Positions 44,393-54,736 of a stretch of DNA of 64,000 nt are shown here, piece by piece. The stretch is from Larix kaempferi (Eukaryota; Streptophyta; Pinopsida; Pinales; Pinaceae): contig BSBM01000424.1 of NCBI GenBank assembly GCA_027924585.1, positions 434,001 to 498,000 on the forward strand, written 5' to 3'. Made by a program: the position numbers and the translations under genes. Under the pieces are notes generated by a model. That model ran no database searches. It was not told the origin of the DNA and saw only the letters and a program-made list of their open reading frames with translations. The stretch's first letter is position 1. Each line of letters begins with the position of its first letter.

Positions 44393-45265
44393 TTGTAATT
44401 AATTGTATTTGTTGTGCAAACTCAAAAGGACGAATTTTGGGAATTCCAAAGGTTGGTGTAGTCGAAATGAATAGTCATGTAAGGACAAAATGCATTGTAA
44501 TATAAATATAGGGGGGAGGATAATAGAAGAGGACTTTTGCTAGCATAATAGAGGCCCAGACACATTTTGTAAGAGAACTAATTTTCTGCTGATGAGAAGG
44601 ACCTGTTTGCCGGGAAAAGATTGCACATAAATGTTTTGCATGGAATGCTTGGAATGACAATTTGGAACTATTTCCTCTTTCATTTGTGATTCATACTGTG
44701 AGATTGTTCTAACTTTATTGAACTGCTTAAAATGGTGATGGATGATTTCTTTATCTATAGAAATTTTTATGTGTTGACGAAGTCATAAATTGTTTAAATT
44801 ACATCAAAGCTATCTTTGGTATTTTTCTGCAGTGAATGTGAACACTTTATCTGAACAACTATATGTTGGTTTTGTATGATCATTTTCAGATTATTACTCT
44901 TACTTAATATTCACTCCTTGCAAGGATCGGTTAGTTAGATTATAATAGAATTAGTGGATTGATTAGGTAGAATTTATAAGACGGAGGGAAGAACCTTCAC
45001 ATCACTTGTTGAGGCTTCTGCCTGTCAGTTCTAGGATAAATGCATTAGTTAGATCAAAATCACTTTCATATTCATACTTTAAAACCTAAAATTACATAAA
45101 CGGTGGGTTGGGCCACAACTGGTAAACAAAACCAAACAAACGCATAAACGGTTGCCGAACCATTAAATGGACGAATTCCCCATACCAAACAGTGAGTGAT
45201 ATAATTGGGATTATTCATTGGGGAGAATCCATACTGTCGATGCTAGGATTTTCTAGGAATAAACA
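44393..45265 (+). repeat. Probable LTR between accessory ORF and gag
   Basis: The 3' boundary is fixed by AAACA at 45261-45265 followed four bases later by the PBS. The 5' boundary is uncertain; TGTAATTAATTG at 44393, just after the ORF stop and a purine stretch, is the best candidate. A strong TATAAATATA lies at 44501-44510. No second copy occurs in the window, so the extent (about 873 bp) is inferred. Confidence 0.45.
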
Positions 45266-45269
45266 GTTT

Positions 45270-45286
45270 TGGCGCTAGAAGGAGGG
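45270..45286 (+). promoter_or_regulatory. Gypsy primer binding site (non-iMet type)
   Basis: TGGCGCTAGAAGGAGGG begins four bases after the LTR end. TGGCGC starts are characteristic of gypsy PBSs pairing with elongator tRNAs. The tRNA is not identified. Confidence 0.7.
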
Positions 45287-45405
45287 CCTCCAGTGCATGG
45301 ATGGCAGAGGAAATCCGTTTCCATGAGGAAATTTCTCTAGGTATTCAACTGAAAAAATAATCATACCAGTAGAGTTGATTTCTGAAACTGATTATCAAGA
45401 AAAAG

Positions 45406-47050
45406 TTGGATTCTGAAACTGAGAATATTGAACGTTTATATGTTTTTCATCACACAGAGGTAGATAAATTTAGGAGACATACAAGGTCTTACGTTATGAA
45501 ACTTGGTGGATTAACAGTAGTTCCTATCTTACCCAGAAGGAAAGCTCCTAGAAGGAAAGTTGTGCAAACTAGAGATTCTGTGCTTGTGGAATCATTTGAA
45601 GAGTTAGTTTATTTATCATTAGAAGATATACCAGATCCCAGCAATCAATTGAGGCCTGATTCACCTGAGACCATCTCTTATCCATGCAGATAGACTCTCA
45701 CTCCACTGCATACTCCACCACATAATCCACCTCATTTTCTGAGGCATATTATGGCTCACAATGCCAACCAACCACTTGCATGGAGAGCCATAGGACCACT
45801 CAACCTGGCTGCTCCTTTACATGATCTACCTAAGCATCCATAAAGAGTGTCACCCAAGTTTGACCCTAGTAAAGGTATATTTGCAGAAGATCACCTAAAG
45901 AGATTTTATTTGGCTTTGAATATGTTAAATGTAGAACATGAAGATGTAATTTTCATACCGTTTCCTTACAATTTTGAGTCTATAGCGTCATCATGGTATT
46001 TTGTTTTTTAGGCCAATTCTGTAGCAGACTGGGACCGTTTTCTGAACAAGTTTGGTAATCAAAATACTGTTGCTACTCTTATGAAGGAATTATTGTCTAT
46101 GAGGATGGAAAAGAAAGAAAAGGTACAAGAATTCAACCACATATTTACCACAATCTTAAACATTTTTAGTGCTGCAACTAAACCCGTTGAAGAATCATTG
46201 ATATAATATTATACTACAACACTTCTCCCACCCATAGCCATGTTTGTTAGGAGATTTGTTAAACCTACTTTAATAGAAAAATATGAAGAAACAAAGAAAG
46301 TAGAGGCATACTTTGACAATATCATGAAACATACAATGGATCTGGAAGTGAAACCAACGGCAAACAAGAAGCCTTTGATCTTATCTAGACCCAGATAAGA
46401 GCCTTCAAATGAATTAGAGAATGTGGTCAAAATGGTCCAAAAGATGTCCAATAAGATAGTAGATTTAGAAAAGGAAAAGGGTGCTAGCTCTTCAAGAAAA
46501 CCATTTAAACCTTTCTATAAGAAAAGGGAAGAAAATGCACAACCACAACTACCATTGAATAATTCTGTTGTTTTAAATTTGAATGAAGTTGGGATGGATC
46601 ATTTTTGCACATTTAATCAAGAACATCATTCTGAGAAACGTTGTCCACAATGGATTAACTCAATGACCCTGGTAATGAATCAATTATTGGATACTCAATT
46701 GATAGACCAAGAATAACAAGAAGAAGAGAAATCTAATGGATAGGAAGATCAGTATGAAGAAACTACAATTGTATTATGGGATTGGGAACCAACTTTGGGA
46801 TTAAATGAAGAATAAAAGATGAAAGAAATTCAAGTATCATCCGTAAATTGTGCTACTAGAGGAAAAGGACCTGTTGAAGACCAAAGTATAATATTTCCCA
46901 ATATGAGGACAGTAAAGGAAAACACTAAAAAGAACAACAGCCTAAATCAGCCACAACCAAAAGTTAATCCTGGAATTACAAAAGAAACAAACCCATTGAT
47001 CGATAAGCAAGTGAAACCTGTAGGTAACAAATACGATATCAGTGAAAAAA
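45406..47050 (+). pseudogene. gag: Gag with degenerate zinc knuckle
   Basis: One frame with about nine stops. After a basic N-terminus and a Pro-rich linker the capsid part is clear: FDPSKGIFAEDHLKRFYLAL, VIFIPFPYNFESIASSWYF, DWDRFLNKFGNQ, MRMEKKEKVQEFNHIFTTIL. It is followed by a Lys-rich hinge and a zinc-knuckle relic HFCTFNQEHHSEKRCPQW, in which the second Cys of the expected C-X2-C-X3-H-X4-C is Asn. Gag would package element RNA. The frame leaves Gag at 47050, where an insertion interrupts it before protease. Confidence 0.85.
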
Positions 47051-47437
47051 TGTGATGAACCTGCAATAATTAATTAATGCAAATACACAAGATATCAGAA
47101 ATAATAGAACTCAGAATTACTTTTATATTGATCACGGGCCACTTCAAGGGGGCAACCTCCTTTGAGCAAGCTCAATACAATTAACTTCACGGTGCCTTCA
47201 ATGACCTCAACACACACTTATATACTAAGTCTATGCCCAATACTATGAGTCAAAACCATGGGACATATAATACTACGGGACGACTTACAAAGCATATGCG
47301 TCCAATACTATGGGTCAATACTATGGGCTAATATAAACTATGAATCAACAAATACTACGGGACGACTTACAAAGCATATGCGTCCAACAACAATATACTA
47401 ACATAGTAAAGAGAAGGGTTGACATAGGTTCCTAACA
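47051..47437. mobile_element. 387-bp LTR-like insertion between gag and protease
   Basis: TGTGATGAACC to GGTTCCTAACA, terminally inverted with mismatches, flanked by aaaaa on both sides. It has no ORF. A 37-bp block (from AATACTACGGGACGACTTAC) occurs at 47269-47305 and again at 47351-47387. Removing it plus one aaaaa copy (392 bp) puts 46819-47050 and 47460 onward in the same phase. Best explained as a small solo LTR or TRIM-type remnant. Confidence 0.7.
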
Positions 47438-48122
47438 AAAAAGTGGGGGAGATCTTAATATGGGATATGACATTATGAAAGACATGAAGAAAACCAAAGC
47501 AAAAATATCTTTGTTCGAACTATGTAATATCCCACAACAGAGGAAAAAATTGCTAGCAACTTTTGATCCAAAACCAAGTGGAACAACGGAGAGGGTTGAG
47601 TCTGACACTGAGATTAACCAAGCAAGTATCGATGGAAAATCAAAATCTCAAACTCTTCCTTTCCTATTAAGTTTTGAAACATTTAATTATAATGTGCATA
47701 ATTGCTTGGTAGATTCTGGGGCTTCATCTAATGTTATGCCACTATGTATCTGTAAAAATATTAATGGGAAACCAACAACATCCCTTTCTTATATTATACA
47801 GCTAGACAGGTCTGCTATTAAAGTTATAGGGGAAATGAAAATTGTACTAATCAGGTTGGCTGCAGACCCAATTAGGGTGTGTCAACTTATTGATATTATG
47901 GTAGTAGACATCCCTAAGGCTTATGGTTTGATTTTGAGTAGAGATTGGTCAACAAAGCTGAATGGTTATTTTGCAACAGATTGGTCTCATTTTTGGCTTC
48001 CATATCAGAATAAGCAAAATCAAATTAAACTATTGAGAGAAACCCACATGAAACAGAATGTGACTCAGTTGGAAGAAAAGAATGAACTTGTAAATTTTTC
48101 GTCCTCATTTCTGGGGAATTAG
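47438..48122 (+). pseudogene. pol: Aspartic protease (retropepsin)
   Basis: An open stretch of 220 codons. It starts with KAKISLFELCNIPQQRKKLL, a segment that precedes protease in this gypsy type, then FLLSFETFNYNVHNCLVDSG, in which DSGAS is the catalytic loop, followed by NVMPLCICKNI, VIGEMKIVL, IDIMVVDIPKAYGLILSRDW (second-strand motif ending in the conserved R/G-D-W) and WLPYQNKQNQIKLLRE. Retropepsin matures the polyprotein. The active-site triad is intact and this part has no internal stop. Confidence 0.88.
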
Positions 48123-48293
48123 TTGTTAGAAATTGAGTCAGGGAATTATCAAGCAGAAGATGTTAGTCATAATTCAGACAACCAGTCCGATCTCCTTCAA
48201 TTCTCACGGACTGACGATATTGACTGTAATATAGTAGAATTAGTTACTGACTCAGGAGATAATGCTAACATAGTTGAATCATAAAATAAATTT

Positions 48294-48824
48294 TGGATTT
48301 TGTATTTTGATGGTTCAAAAACAAAAGACAGAGCAGGAGGAGGCTGTGTTTTTGTTTATTTTGAAGGAAACAAACAATTTCTCTCTTGTAGGATAGAGTT
48401 TGAATGTACAAATAACACCGCTGAATATGAAGCTCTAGTTCAAGGTCTAAAAAAAGCCATTGATTTAAATGTTAAGAATTTAAAGGTTTTTGGTAACTTA
48501 GAAATAGTTGTTAGGCAGATAAGAAATACTATTCATTGTTTATATCCACACCTGAAAGGGTATCAGTCTGAGGTATGGAATTTGATATCAAAGTTTAATG
48601 CTTTTAACATAAATGTCATTCCTAGATTACAAAATGTTGCAGCTGATTTAATAGCCACTTTTGCTTCTCGGTTAGTACTGAATAATAACAAATGTTCTAT
48701 TGAATTGATTTTCAGGCCATCTGTACCTGATAACATTACAAATTTGAGAGTTTTCGATGATGATGAACAGATTATCAATTTTTTGACGAATGAATATGCC
48801 TTCAAAGAATCTAGTATTGAATAA
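48294..48824 (+). pseudogene. pol: RNase H domain positioned upstream of RT
   Basis: A 174-codon open stretch carries an archaeal/plant-type RNase H fold. It has FWILYFDGSKTKDRAGGGCV (first Asp), CTNNTAEYEALVQGLKKAI (catalytic Glu) and LKVFGNLEIVVRQI, where the family Asp of GDS is Asn, then IPRLQNVAADLIATFAS (last Asp). It continues into FRPSVPDNITNLRVFDDDEQ. A separate Ty3-type RNase H lies after RT (50000-50440), so the polyprotein carries two. I recall this protease/RNase H/RT order from plant gypsy sequences, but it departs from the canonical gypsy order. Confidence 0.85.
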
Positions 48825-48836
48825 GAAGAACACCAG

Positions 48837-49980
48837 TTGGAGTTGCAAAATAAGGATATTAATAAGGGAAATTTTATGCCAAAGGGAGTACGAACTCTTG
48901 AAGGATTATTCGACTTACAATATAAATTTAGAAAACCTGCTAATTTCAAGACGTACAACTCCTCAATGCAATATGAGTTGGTAAACTTAGAGACAGAAGT
49001 TGGACCTAAATATGTTAATCTAGGAAAATGTTGCTCACCCGGTGAAAGATGCAAGTTTAGTAAATTTTTTCATCAATACAAAGAAATTTTCGCATGGACA
49101 TATGAAGATTTGAAGAATTACGACACACGCATCATACAACACGTGATACCCATTAAAAAAGGTGTAAATCCATTTCAGCAGCAACTCAGGAAGATGCATC
49201 CTACACTCGAAACTTTGATACAAAATGAATTAAAAAACCTGTTGGATGCAAAAATTATTTTTAAAGTTCAGCACTCAGAATGGGTTGCTAATTTGGTACC
49301 TGTAAGGAAGAAATCAATAGAAATAAGGCCATGTGTCGAGTTTAGAAATTTGAATAGAGCCTCAAATAAAGACAACTACCTGGTGCCACCAATGGAACAA
49401 ATCTTGCAGATGGTATCAGGCTTGGAAATGTTCTCCCTATTGGATGGATTTTCAGGTTATAATCAAGTATTAGTGGCCGAGCAAGATCGACTCAAGACGA
49501 AATTTCGCACAAAATGGGGAACATTCACATACAAAAGACTGCCTTTTGGCCTTATGAATGCTGGAGCCACAATTCAAAGATCCATGGACATCACATTCTG
49601 AAGTTTGGTCATCCACTGTGCTGTCATTTATTTAGATTACGTGATAGTTTTTTCTAAGAAAAGAGAAGACCATGTTTTCCATTTGAAACAGATTTTTGAT
49701 CATCTTAGAAAGTATGGTATATCTTTGAATCCAAAGAAAATAATTTTTGATGTACTTGAAGGAAAATTGTTAGGACACATCATCTCTAAAAAGGGAATCT
49801 CTATAGACCTAGAAATAATTCAATCCATAACTCATATTCACATGCATCATAACAAGAAGACTATGCAATCATTCATGGGTACGATAAACTTTGTTCGAAG
49901 GTTTGTACCATATTTTGCACAAATCCTAAAGCCTTTGCAACAAATGGTGAATCAAAGTGTACAATTCAAATGGGTTGATG
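48837..49980 (+). pseudogene. pol: Reverse transcriptase
   Basis: Two long open stretches (48837-49601 and 49605 onward) in one frame, separated by one stop. Landmarks in order: YKEIFAWTYEDLKNYDTRII, VIPIKKGVNPFQQQLRK, KIIFKVQHSEWVANLVPVRK, RPCVEFRNLNRASNKDNY, the FSLLDGFSGYNQVLV box (catalytic Asp), TFTYKRLPFGLMNAGATIQR, the active-site box IYLDYVIVFSKK (Y-L-D-Y where Y-x-D-D is needed), and GHIISKKGI. The second Asp of the catalytic pair is lost, so RT is inactive even apart from the stop. Confidence 0.92.
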
Positions 49981-49984
49981 TTGA

Positions 49985-50470
49985 GAAAAGTGCATTCAAG
50001 GATATAAATAGTGCTATAGCTCATGCACCTTCATTAAGAAGTATGGATTTTGAAAATGATTTTATTATATATACCTTTGCTTCAGATAATTATCTTGCAG
50101 GAGTGCTCACACAGAAAGGAGAGCTAGGAGATGAATATCCCATATCATTTATGAGCACTGGATTACAAGAAGATGAACTGAATTACCAAGCTATAGATAA
50201 GAAATCATATGCAGTATTTAAGGCTGTGAAATAGTTCGGACCTTACATTTTAAAAAACGGAACAAAGGTCATAATACCTCATCCGGCTGTTAGATCCTTA
50301 TTTGTACAAAAGGAATTGGGATAAAGGAGAGGAAATTGGGTAACTACATTACAAGAATATGACCTGGAGTTCAAACCAGTTAACATCATTAAAGGTCAAG
50401 GGATGTGCAAGTTGCTCGCTGAAAACCTAATTAACGAAGATCATAATTGGGAAAATGAATCTGAGATGAA
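49985..50470 (+). pseudogene. pol: Ty3-type RNase H after RT
   Basis: Follows RT in frame with SAFKDINSAIAHAPSL, FENDFIIYTFASDNYLAGVL (first catalytic Asp in ASD), YPISFMSTGLQEDELNYQAI and KKSYAVFKAVK, then a stop at 50232. It continues with IPHPAVRSLFVQKELG, NWVTTLQEYDLEFKPVN and IIKGQGMCKLLAENL. Together with the upstream RNase H this gives two RNase H modules flanking RT. Confidence 0.85.
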
Positions 50471-50519
50471 TTCAATCGAGGTATGCTCCATTTTTACTAC
50501 TCGAGAATCTTGGTATAGG

Positions 50520-50804
50520 GATTTGATTCACTATCTGCAATAGGGATATTTTCTAGAACACTGGAGTTCTAAATAGAGAAGGGCACTCTGATTCAAATCA
50601 ACAACATATCAGATAATAGATGGAGTACTTTTTAGAAGAAATTATGATATTGTGTTTCTCAGATGCCTTGAGAAAGAAGATGCGAATAAGGTAGTTAAGG
50701 AGCTACATGATGGACTTGTAGGGGGACATTATTCCGGGGACACTACTACACACAAAATACTAAGAGCCAGATATTACTGGACTACTATTTTCAAGGATGC
50801 ACAT
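50520..50804 (+). pseudogene. pol: Integrase N-terminal zinc domain, truncated
   Basis: The frame reaches VVKELHDGLVGGHYSGDTTT, then HKILRARYYWTTIFKDAHV, which is the first half of the H-H-C-C zinc domain (H of LHDG and H of GGHYS). The two Cys and the whole DDE core are absent because another element's LTR begins at about 50805. Confidence 0.8.
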
Positions 50805-51738
50805 GTGATGCATTAGCATCGGGGCCTAGTGGAAATAATCGAAGTTGATCGATGGGATAAGTTGACTAGAGGGATTTCCGATGACCACTGGTGCAAAGGA
50901 AGATTGGCTGTCGAAGCCAAGTAGTCAAGCAGAAGCTCTCTATATGTGGTTGACAGGTGGAGAAGTTCGAGAGTCGACAAGTCTGATGTTGACAGACGAC
51001 ATCATTACAGTGGAAGAGTTCGGGCGTCGACAAGTTGTTGAACACTGACATCGACAGGTTGTGGCAGGATCCAAGCGTGGAGGATGGGGTGGACTGGCAG
51101 CCGTAGAATAAAAGTAAATCCGACAAGTAGAGGTGAAGGGTGACGAAGTGAAGTATGGTCGAGACATGGGGATGACAACTGTAGCAAAGTTAGAGAAGTG
51201 TAGAATTCAAGGAGAAGTACTTAGAAGCCGTTGGAAGTTGTTGAGGAAGTTATGAGCAGTTATGAAGGTGGTTGGGATCATGACAGATGTCACCACGGGA
51301 AGAGGTTTTGCATCACAAACAAAGGCGCTAAAAAATGAAGGTATGCAGGATGTGGAGGATTCGGTGGACAGAGAGGTAGAGTGTCTTGGGGAACAAAGTA
51401 GACCTCGAGAAGAACAGTAGCAGAGTAGAAGATCAGTGTGAAGGCACAGAATAGGGGATCCGATCCATAGCTCATCATTCAGCAGAGAACCAGGAGAGGG
51501 AGAATATCACACATAGCTGAAAAACACACTGAGAGATAGACTTTCAGTTCTATATATTGTAACAGGATAAGGCCGGCTAGTTTCATAGATTTACTTTGTA
51601 TTTGCACATTGTAATTTCAATCAGTTTAATAGAAGCCAACTTCTGGCATTCAGTTCACATCCAGTCTGTGTAAGCACCTGTCTGTTGTTGTGTGTCATAG
51701 TTAAGAAAGAGGCCCGTTGTCGGGACTGACCTTGCGCT
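50805..51738 (+). repeat. 5' LTR of a second plus-strand gypsy element
   Basis: Starts TGTGATGCATTAGCATC or two bases later, directly after the integrase fragment, and ends near CTTGCGCTA just before the PBS. The expected terminal CA appears as TA. A TATA-like CTATATATTG lies at about 51550. Repeated GTCGACAAGT/GTTGACAG words occur at 50940-51060. No 3' partner exists in the window, so the left boundary relies on the break in integrase. Confidence 0.65.
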
Positions 51739-51741
51739 AGT

Positions 51742-51753
51742 TGGTATCAGAGC
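51742..51753 (+). promoter_or_regulatory. Primer binding site
   Basis: TGGTATCAGAGC, the initiator-Met tRNA complement, three bases after the proposed LTR end. Confidence 0.85.
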
Positions 51754-51864
51754 AGGAAGAACCTGCATTTGTGTGAATAACTCCAGCTACGGTTGGGTAG
51801 AGTTGTGCACAGTTGTGAAGACTGGTTGCGATTGGGAGAGTGGATATTTTAGCTGAGGTTTAAG

Positions 51865-52925
51865 ATGGCTCAAAGAGGCGTTAATGTCTGAGGTGTAGGA
51901 TGAAGAGTGTGTGGCACAATAGTCACATTTGATTGTGAAATGTTCGACGAGTGCATGCAAACAATTCCTTGACGAGTGAAGTCGCAGCGATCAAAGAGAG
52001 CCAAGGACATGGATGTATTCCTGATGCGTTAGACCACAACGATGAGGAAGTGGAAGCATAAGAAGCTGTCGAGGAAGAACTAGAAGAAAAAATGATCAAG
52101 CTGATGTCATAGATGAGAGGTTGGAGAAAGATGGATGTACCTACCTACTCAGGAAGTTTGGACTCAGAATACTTGATCGACTGGTTCAAAGAAATGGATA
52201 AATACTTTGACATAGAGTAGATCGAGGATCCTAAATGGGTTAAGAATGCATGTTTGAGGTTGAAGGGTCACACCTCATTATGGTGGGACAATGTGCAGAC
52301 TGATAGAGTCAAGAAAGGCAAGGAGAAAATCAAGTCTTGGGACAGGATGGTTTCCAAGCTGAAAGGGAAGTTCTTTCCCAGCGACTATGTGATTTCCTTG
52401 TCCAGGAAGTTGCAAAACTTTCGACAAAAAGTGATGAGCATGAAGGAGTACACGGAAGAGTTCTATATACTGTTGATTCGGTCGGGTCAAACCAACGAAG
52501 GAGAAGAATCTATCGTGAGATATGTAAATGGCTTGAAATATTCCATACACGACGAGTTAAGCCTTTCAAGGTTTAGAGCAGTCGGTGAAGCCTACTAGTT
52601 AGCTATGAAGGCAGAAGAGAAAATCACGAGGAAAGCTGCATCGACCAGAGGGAGGATGACTGGTCAGGGTGCGAAGACTGTTTCCACGAAGGGAAAAAGT
52701 AGCGAAACCCGGAGGGAAGCCGTCGAAGAAAAAAAACATGTGGAAGGGACAATGACCAAAGAGAAAATGTAGGGGAACTGATGGGACAGTCGAGAGACCC
52801 GCGGTCAGGGTGCGTATGGTCGAACTGGTCCAACAGAAAATAAAGGAGATGAAAGACCAACTATAGTCTGTTGCAAGTGTCGAGGTGTGGGACACAAATC
52901 CTATGAATTCCTGGAGAATATACAC
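51865..52925 (+). pseudogene. gag: Gypsy Gag with zinc-knuckle relic
   Basis: A first ATG lies at 51865, but that frame breaks early. The capsid is read in another frame from about 52134: VPTYSGSLDSEYLIDWFKEM, then DKYFD, CLRLKGHTSLWWDNVQTDRV, IKSWDRMVSKLKGKFFPSDY, LQNFRQKVMSMKEYTEEFY and YSIHDELSLSRFRAVGEAY. This is the classical retrotrans_gag signature of plant gypsy elements. A knuckle near 52868 reads CCKCRGVGHKSYEF, with the last Cys replaced by Phe. Gag builds the particle; stops are present at several points. Confidence 0.85.
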
Positions 52926-53560
52926 GTGGTGGATGAGTCAAAATCCAGACGTCAAAGATATGAGCAATTTGATGAGAGGACAAAATTGACATCCGACAGT
53001 GGTGAAGAGGGTAGAGGAAAAGTTCGAACTATGATGGCCAGAAGAACGTTGGTTCAGGATGACCGACACGATGAGAAGGAGTCGGCACAGCGAAAGGCTA
53101 TCTTTCGAACTAGAGTGCTGATCGACGACAGGTATTGCAAGATCATAGTCGATGGTGGAAGTACAGAGAATATTGTGTCGATGAAGGTCATAGACAAGTT
53201 GGGTTTGAGATTTGGGGAACACCCAAATCCATACAATATATCATGGTTGCAGAAAGGACATCATGTCAAGGTAACCAGACAGTGCCTGATTAACTTCAAG
53301 GTCGAGAATCTTGAAGAAATCGTACTATGCGACGTAATCCCATTGGACGCATGTCATCTGTTGTTAGAGAGACCATGGAAATGTGATCGAAAGATGATCT
53401 ATGATGGTCAAGACAACATAGTCATAGTGTGGAAAAATGGCACGTGGATGATGCTGAAGCTGAAGCAGGAGGACCAAGTCGATTGCAAGCAGGGCGAGAG
53501 AAACTGTTGGGAGAAGCGAGTGCTAATGTGCATAGCCAAGGAATTCCTCGCATAGGAGGA
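52926..53560 (+). pseudogene. pol: Aspartic protease
   Basis: A 222-codon open stretch. After an acidic/basic linker comes IFRTRVLIDDRYCKIIVDGG, then STENIVSMKVIDKLGLRFGE. The catalytic loop is D-G-G-S instead of D-T/S-G-S. Then follow HVKVTRQCLINFKVENLEEI and CDVIPLDACHLLLERPWKCD, the typical second lobe with L-L-x-R-P-W. This is plant gypsy retropepsin in content and order. The D-G-G-S loop may be inactive. Confidence 0.85.
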
Positions 53561-53599
53561 GAAACAAACGAGATGTTTCACCATCATTTCGAAGGGACC

Positions 53600-54716
53600 A
53601 TGTGCCGAGAGGTTGAAAACAAAGAGAATTCCAATCGAATTTGAAGAGATGCTAGACGGGTTTTGGATCATAGTAGCCAACCAAATGCCGACAAGATTAC
53701 CACCGAAAAGAAGCATATCCCATCAGATCTACTTGATTCCAGGATCTAGTTTTCCAAATAAGGAACCACATAGAATGACTCCGAAAAAGGGTCAAGAACT
53801 CAATCGACAGGTTCGGGAGTTTTTGGACAGAGGATTGATCAGAGAAAGTTTGAGCCCATGTGTGGTACTAGCAGTACTAGCACCAAATAAGGGTGGAGAA
53901 TGGAGGATGTGTGCAGACTCCAGAGCTATAAAAAATATCACGATAAAGTATAGGTTTCCATTGTCGAGAATGGATGATTTGATGGATTTCTTGAGTGGAG
54001 CGAGATACTTCACGAAGATAGACCTGAAGAGTGGATACCACCAGATTAGGGTAAAAAAGGGTGATGGATGAAGGACAACATTCAAGACGAAGGAAGGGTT
54101 GTATGAGGGGTTATTCATGCCATTCGAGTTGATTAATGCACCCAGTACATTCATGCGGTTGATGAATGAGGTACTGAATCCATTCTTGGGAAAGTTCGCC
54201 GTAGTGTGTCTAGATGACATCCTGATATTTAGTCGAACCAAGGTCGAACAGTTGGAGCACATTTGACAAGTATTGCAGAAGTTGTAGGAAGAGAAGCTGA
54301 TGGTGAACCTTCAAAAGTGCTTCTTCATGAAGGAAGAACTAGTGTACTTAGGAGTTGTAATATTGGGTAAAGGGTTAGTGATGTATTCAGAAAAGGTGAA
54401 GGAAATATTGGATTGGCTAGAACTGACAAGCAGGACAAGAGTGCAAATTTTCCATGGACTTGCTAGTTTCTATAGGAAGTTCATCAGAGGATTCCATCGG
54501 ATATGTGCACCTTTGACGGAGTGCATGAAGAAAGGGGATTTTAAGTGGACAGGAGCTTCACAAAAATCTTTCGAAAATTTGAAGGAAAAGGTGACTGAGA
54601 TCCTAGTGTTAGCGCTCCCAGATTTCGACAAAGTTTTCCAAGTCGATTGCGACGCGTGTGGAATGGCAATTGGAGCAGTGTTGAGCCACCAAGGATAACC
54701 AGTCCTTTCCTTTCTC
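53600..54716 (+). pseudogene. pol: Reverse transcriptase and start of RNase H, truncated
   Basis: In the protease frame: ISHQIYLIPGSSFPNKEPHR, GLIRESLSPCVVLAVLAPNK, EWRMCADSRAIKNITIKYRF, FTKIDLKSGYHQIRV (catalytic Asp), [18 protein letters not shown], the active-site [11 protein letters not shown] (C-L-D-D), YRKFIRGFHRICAPL, then RNase H start FQVDCDACGMAIGAVLSHQG and a stop. The remainder of RNase H and integrase are missing; the sequence switches to an antisense gypsy fragment at about 54717. Stops at 54069 and within 54262-54300 also inactivate it. Confidence 0.9.
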
Positions 54717-54736
54717 ATATAACCAGTCCTTTCCAA
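54692..54736. repeat. Junction with a short direct repeat (ATAACCAGTCCTTTCC)
   Basis: GATAACCAGTCCTTTCC (plus-strand RNase H) is followed 26 bp later by a second ATAACCAGTCCTTTCC. The second copy belongs to an oppositely oriented protease fragment (complement encodes the G-K-D-W-L box). The shared word sits exactly where the two elements meet. Confidence 0.75.

Larger units (their letters stand above)
45266..50804 (+). mobile_element. Ty3/gypsy element with RNase H ahead of RT, truncated in integrase
   Basis: A PBS is followed by a single polyprotein frame (45406-50804, about 1,669 codons once the 387-bp insertion and one target copy are discounted). Domain order is Gag, degenerate zinc knuckle, protease, RNase H, RT, second RNase H, integrase zinc domain. 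It ends where another element's LTR begins near 50805. RT before integrase makes it gypsy; the extra RNase H suggests the Tat group. Many CAA/CAG/TGG-type codons have become stops. Confidence 0.85.
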
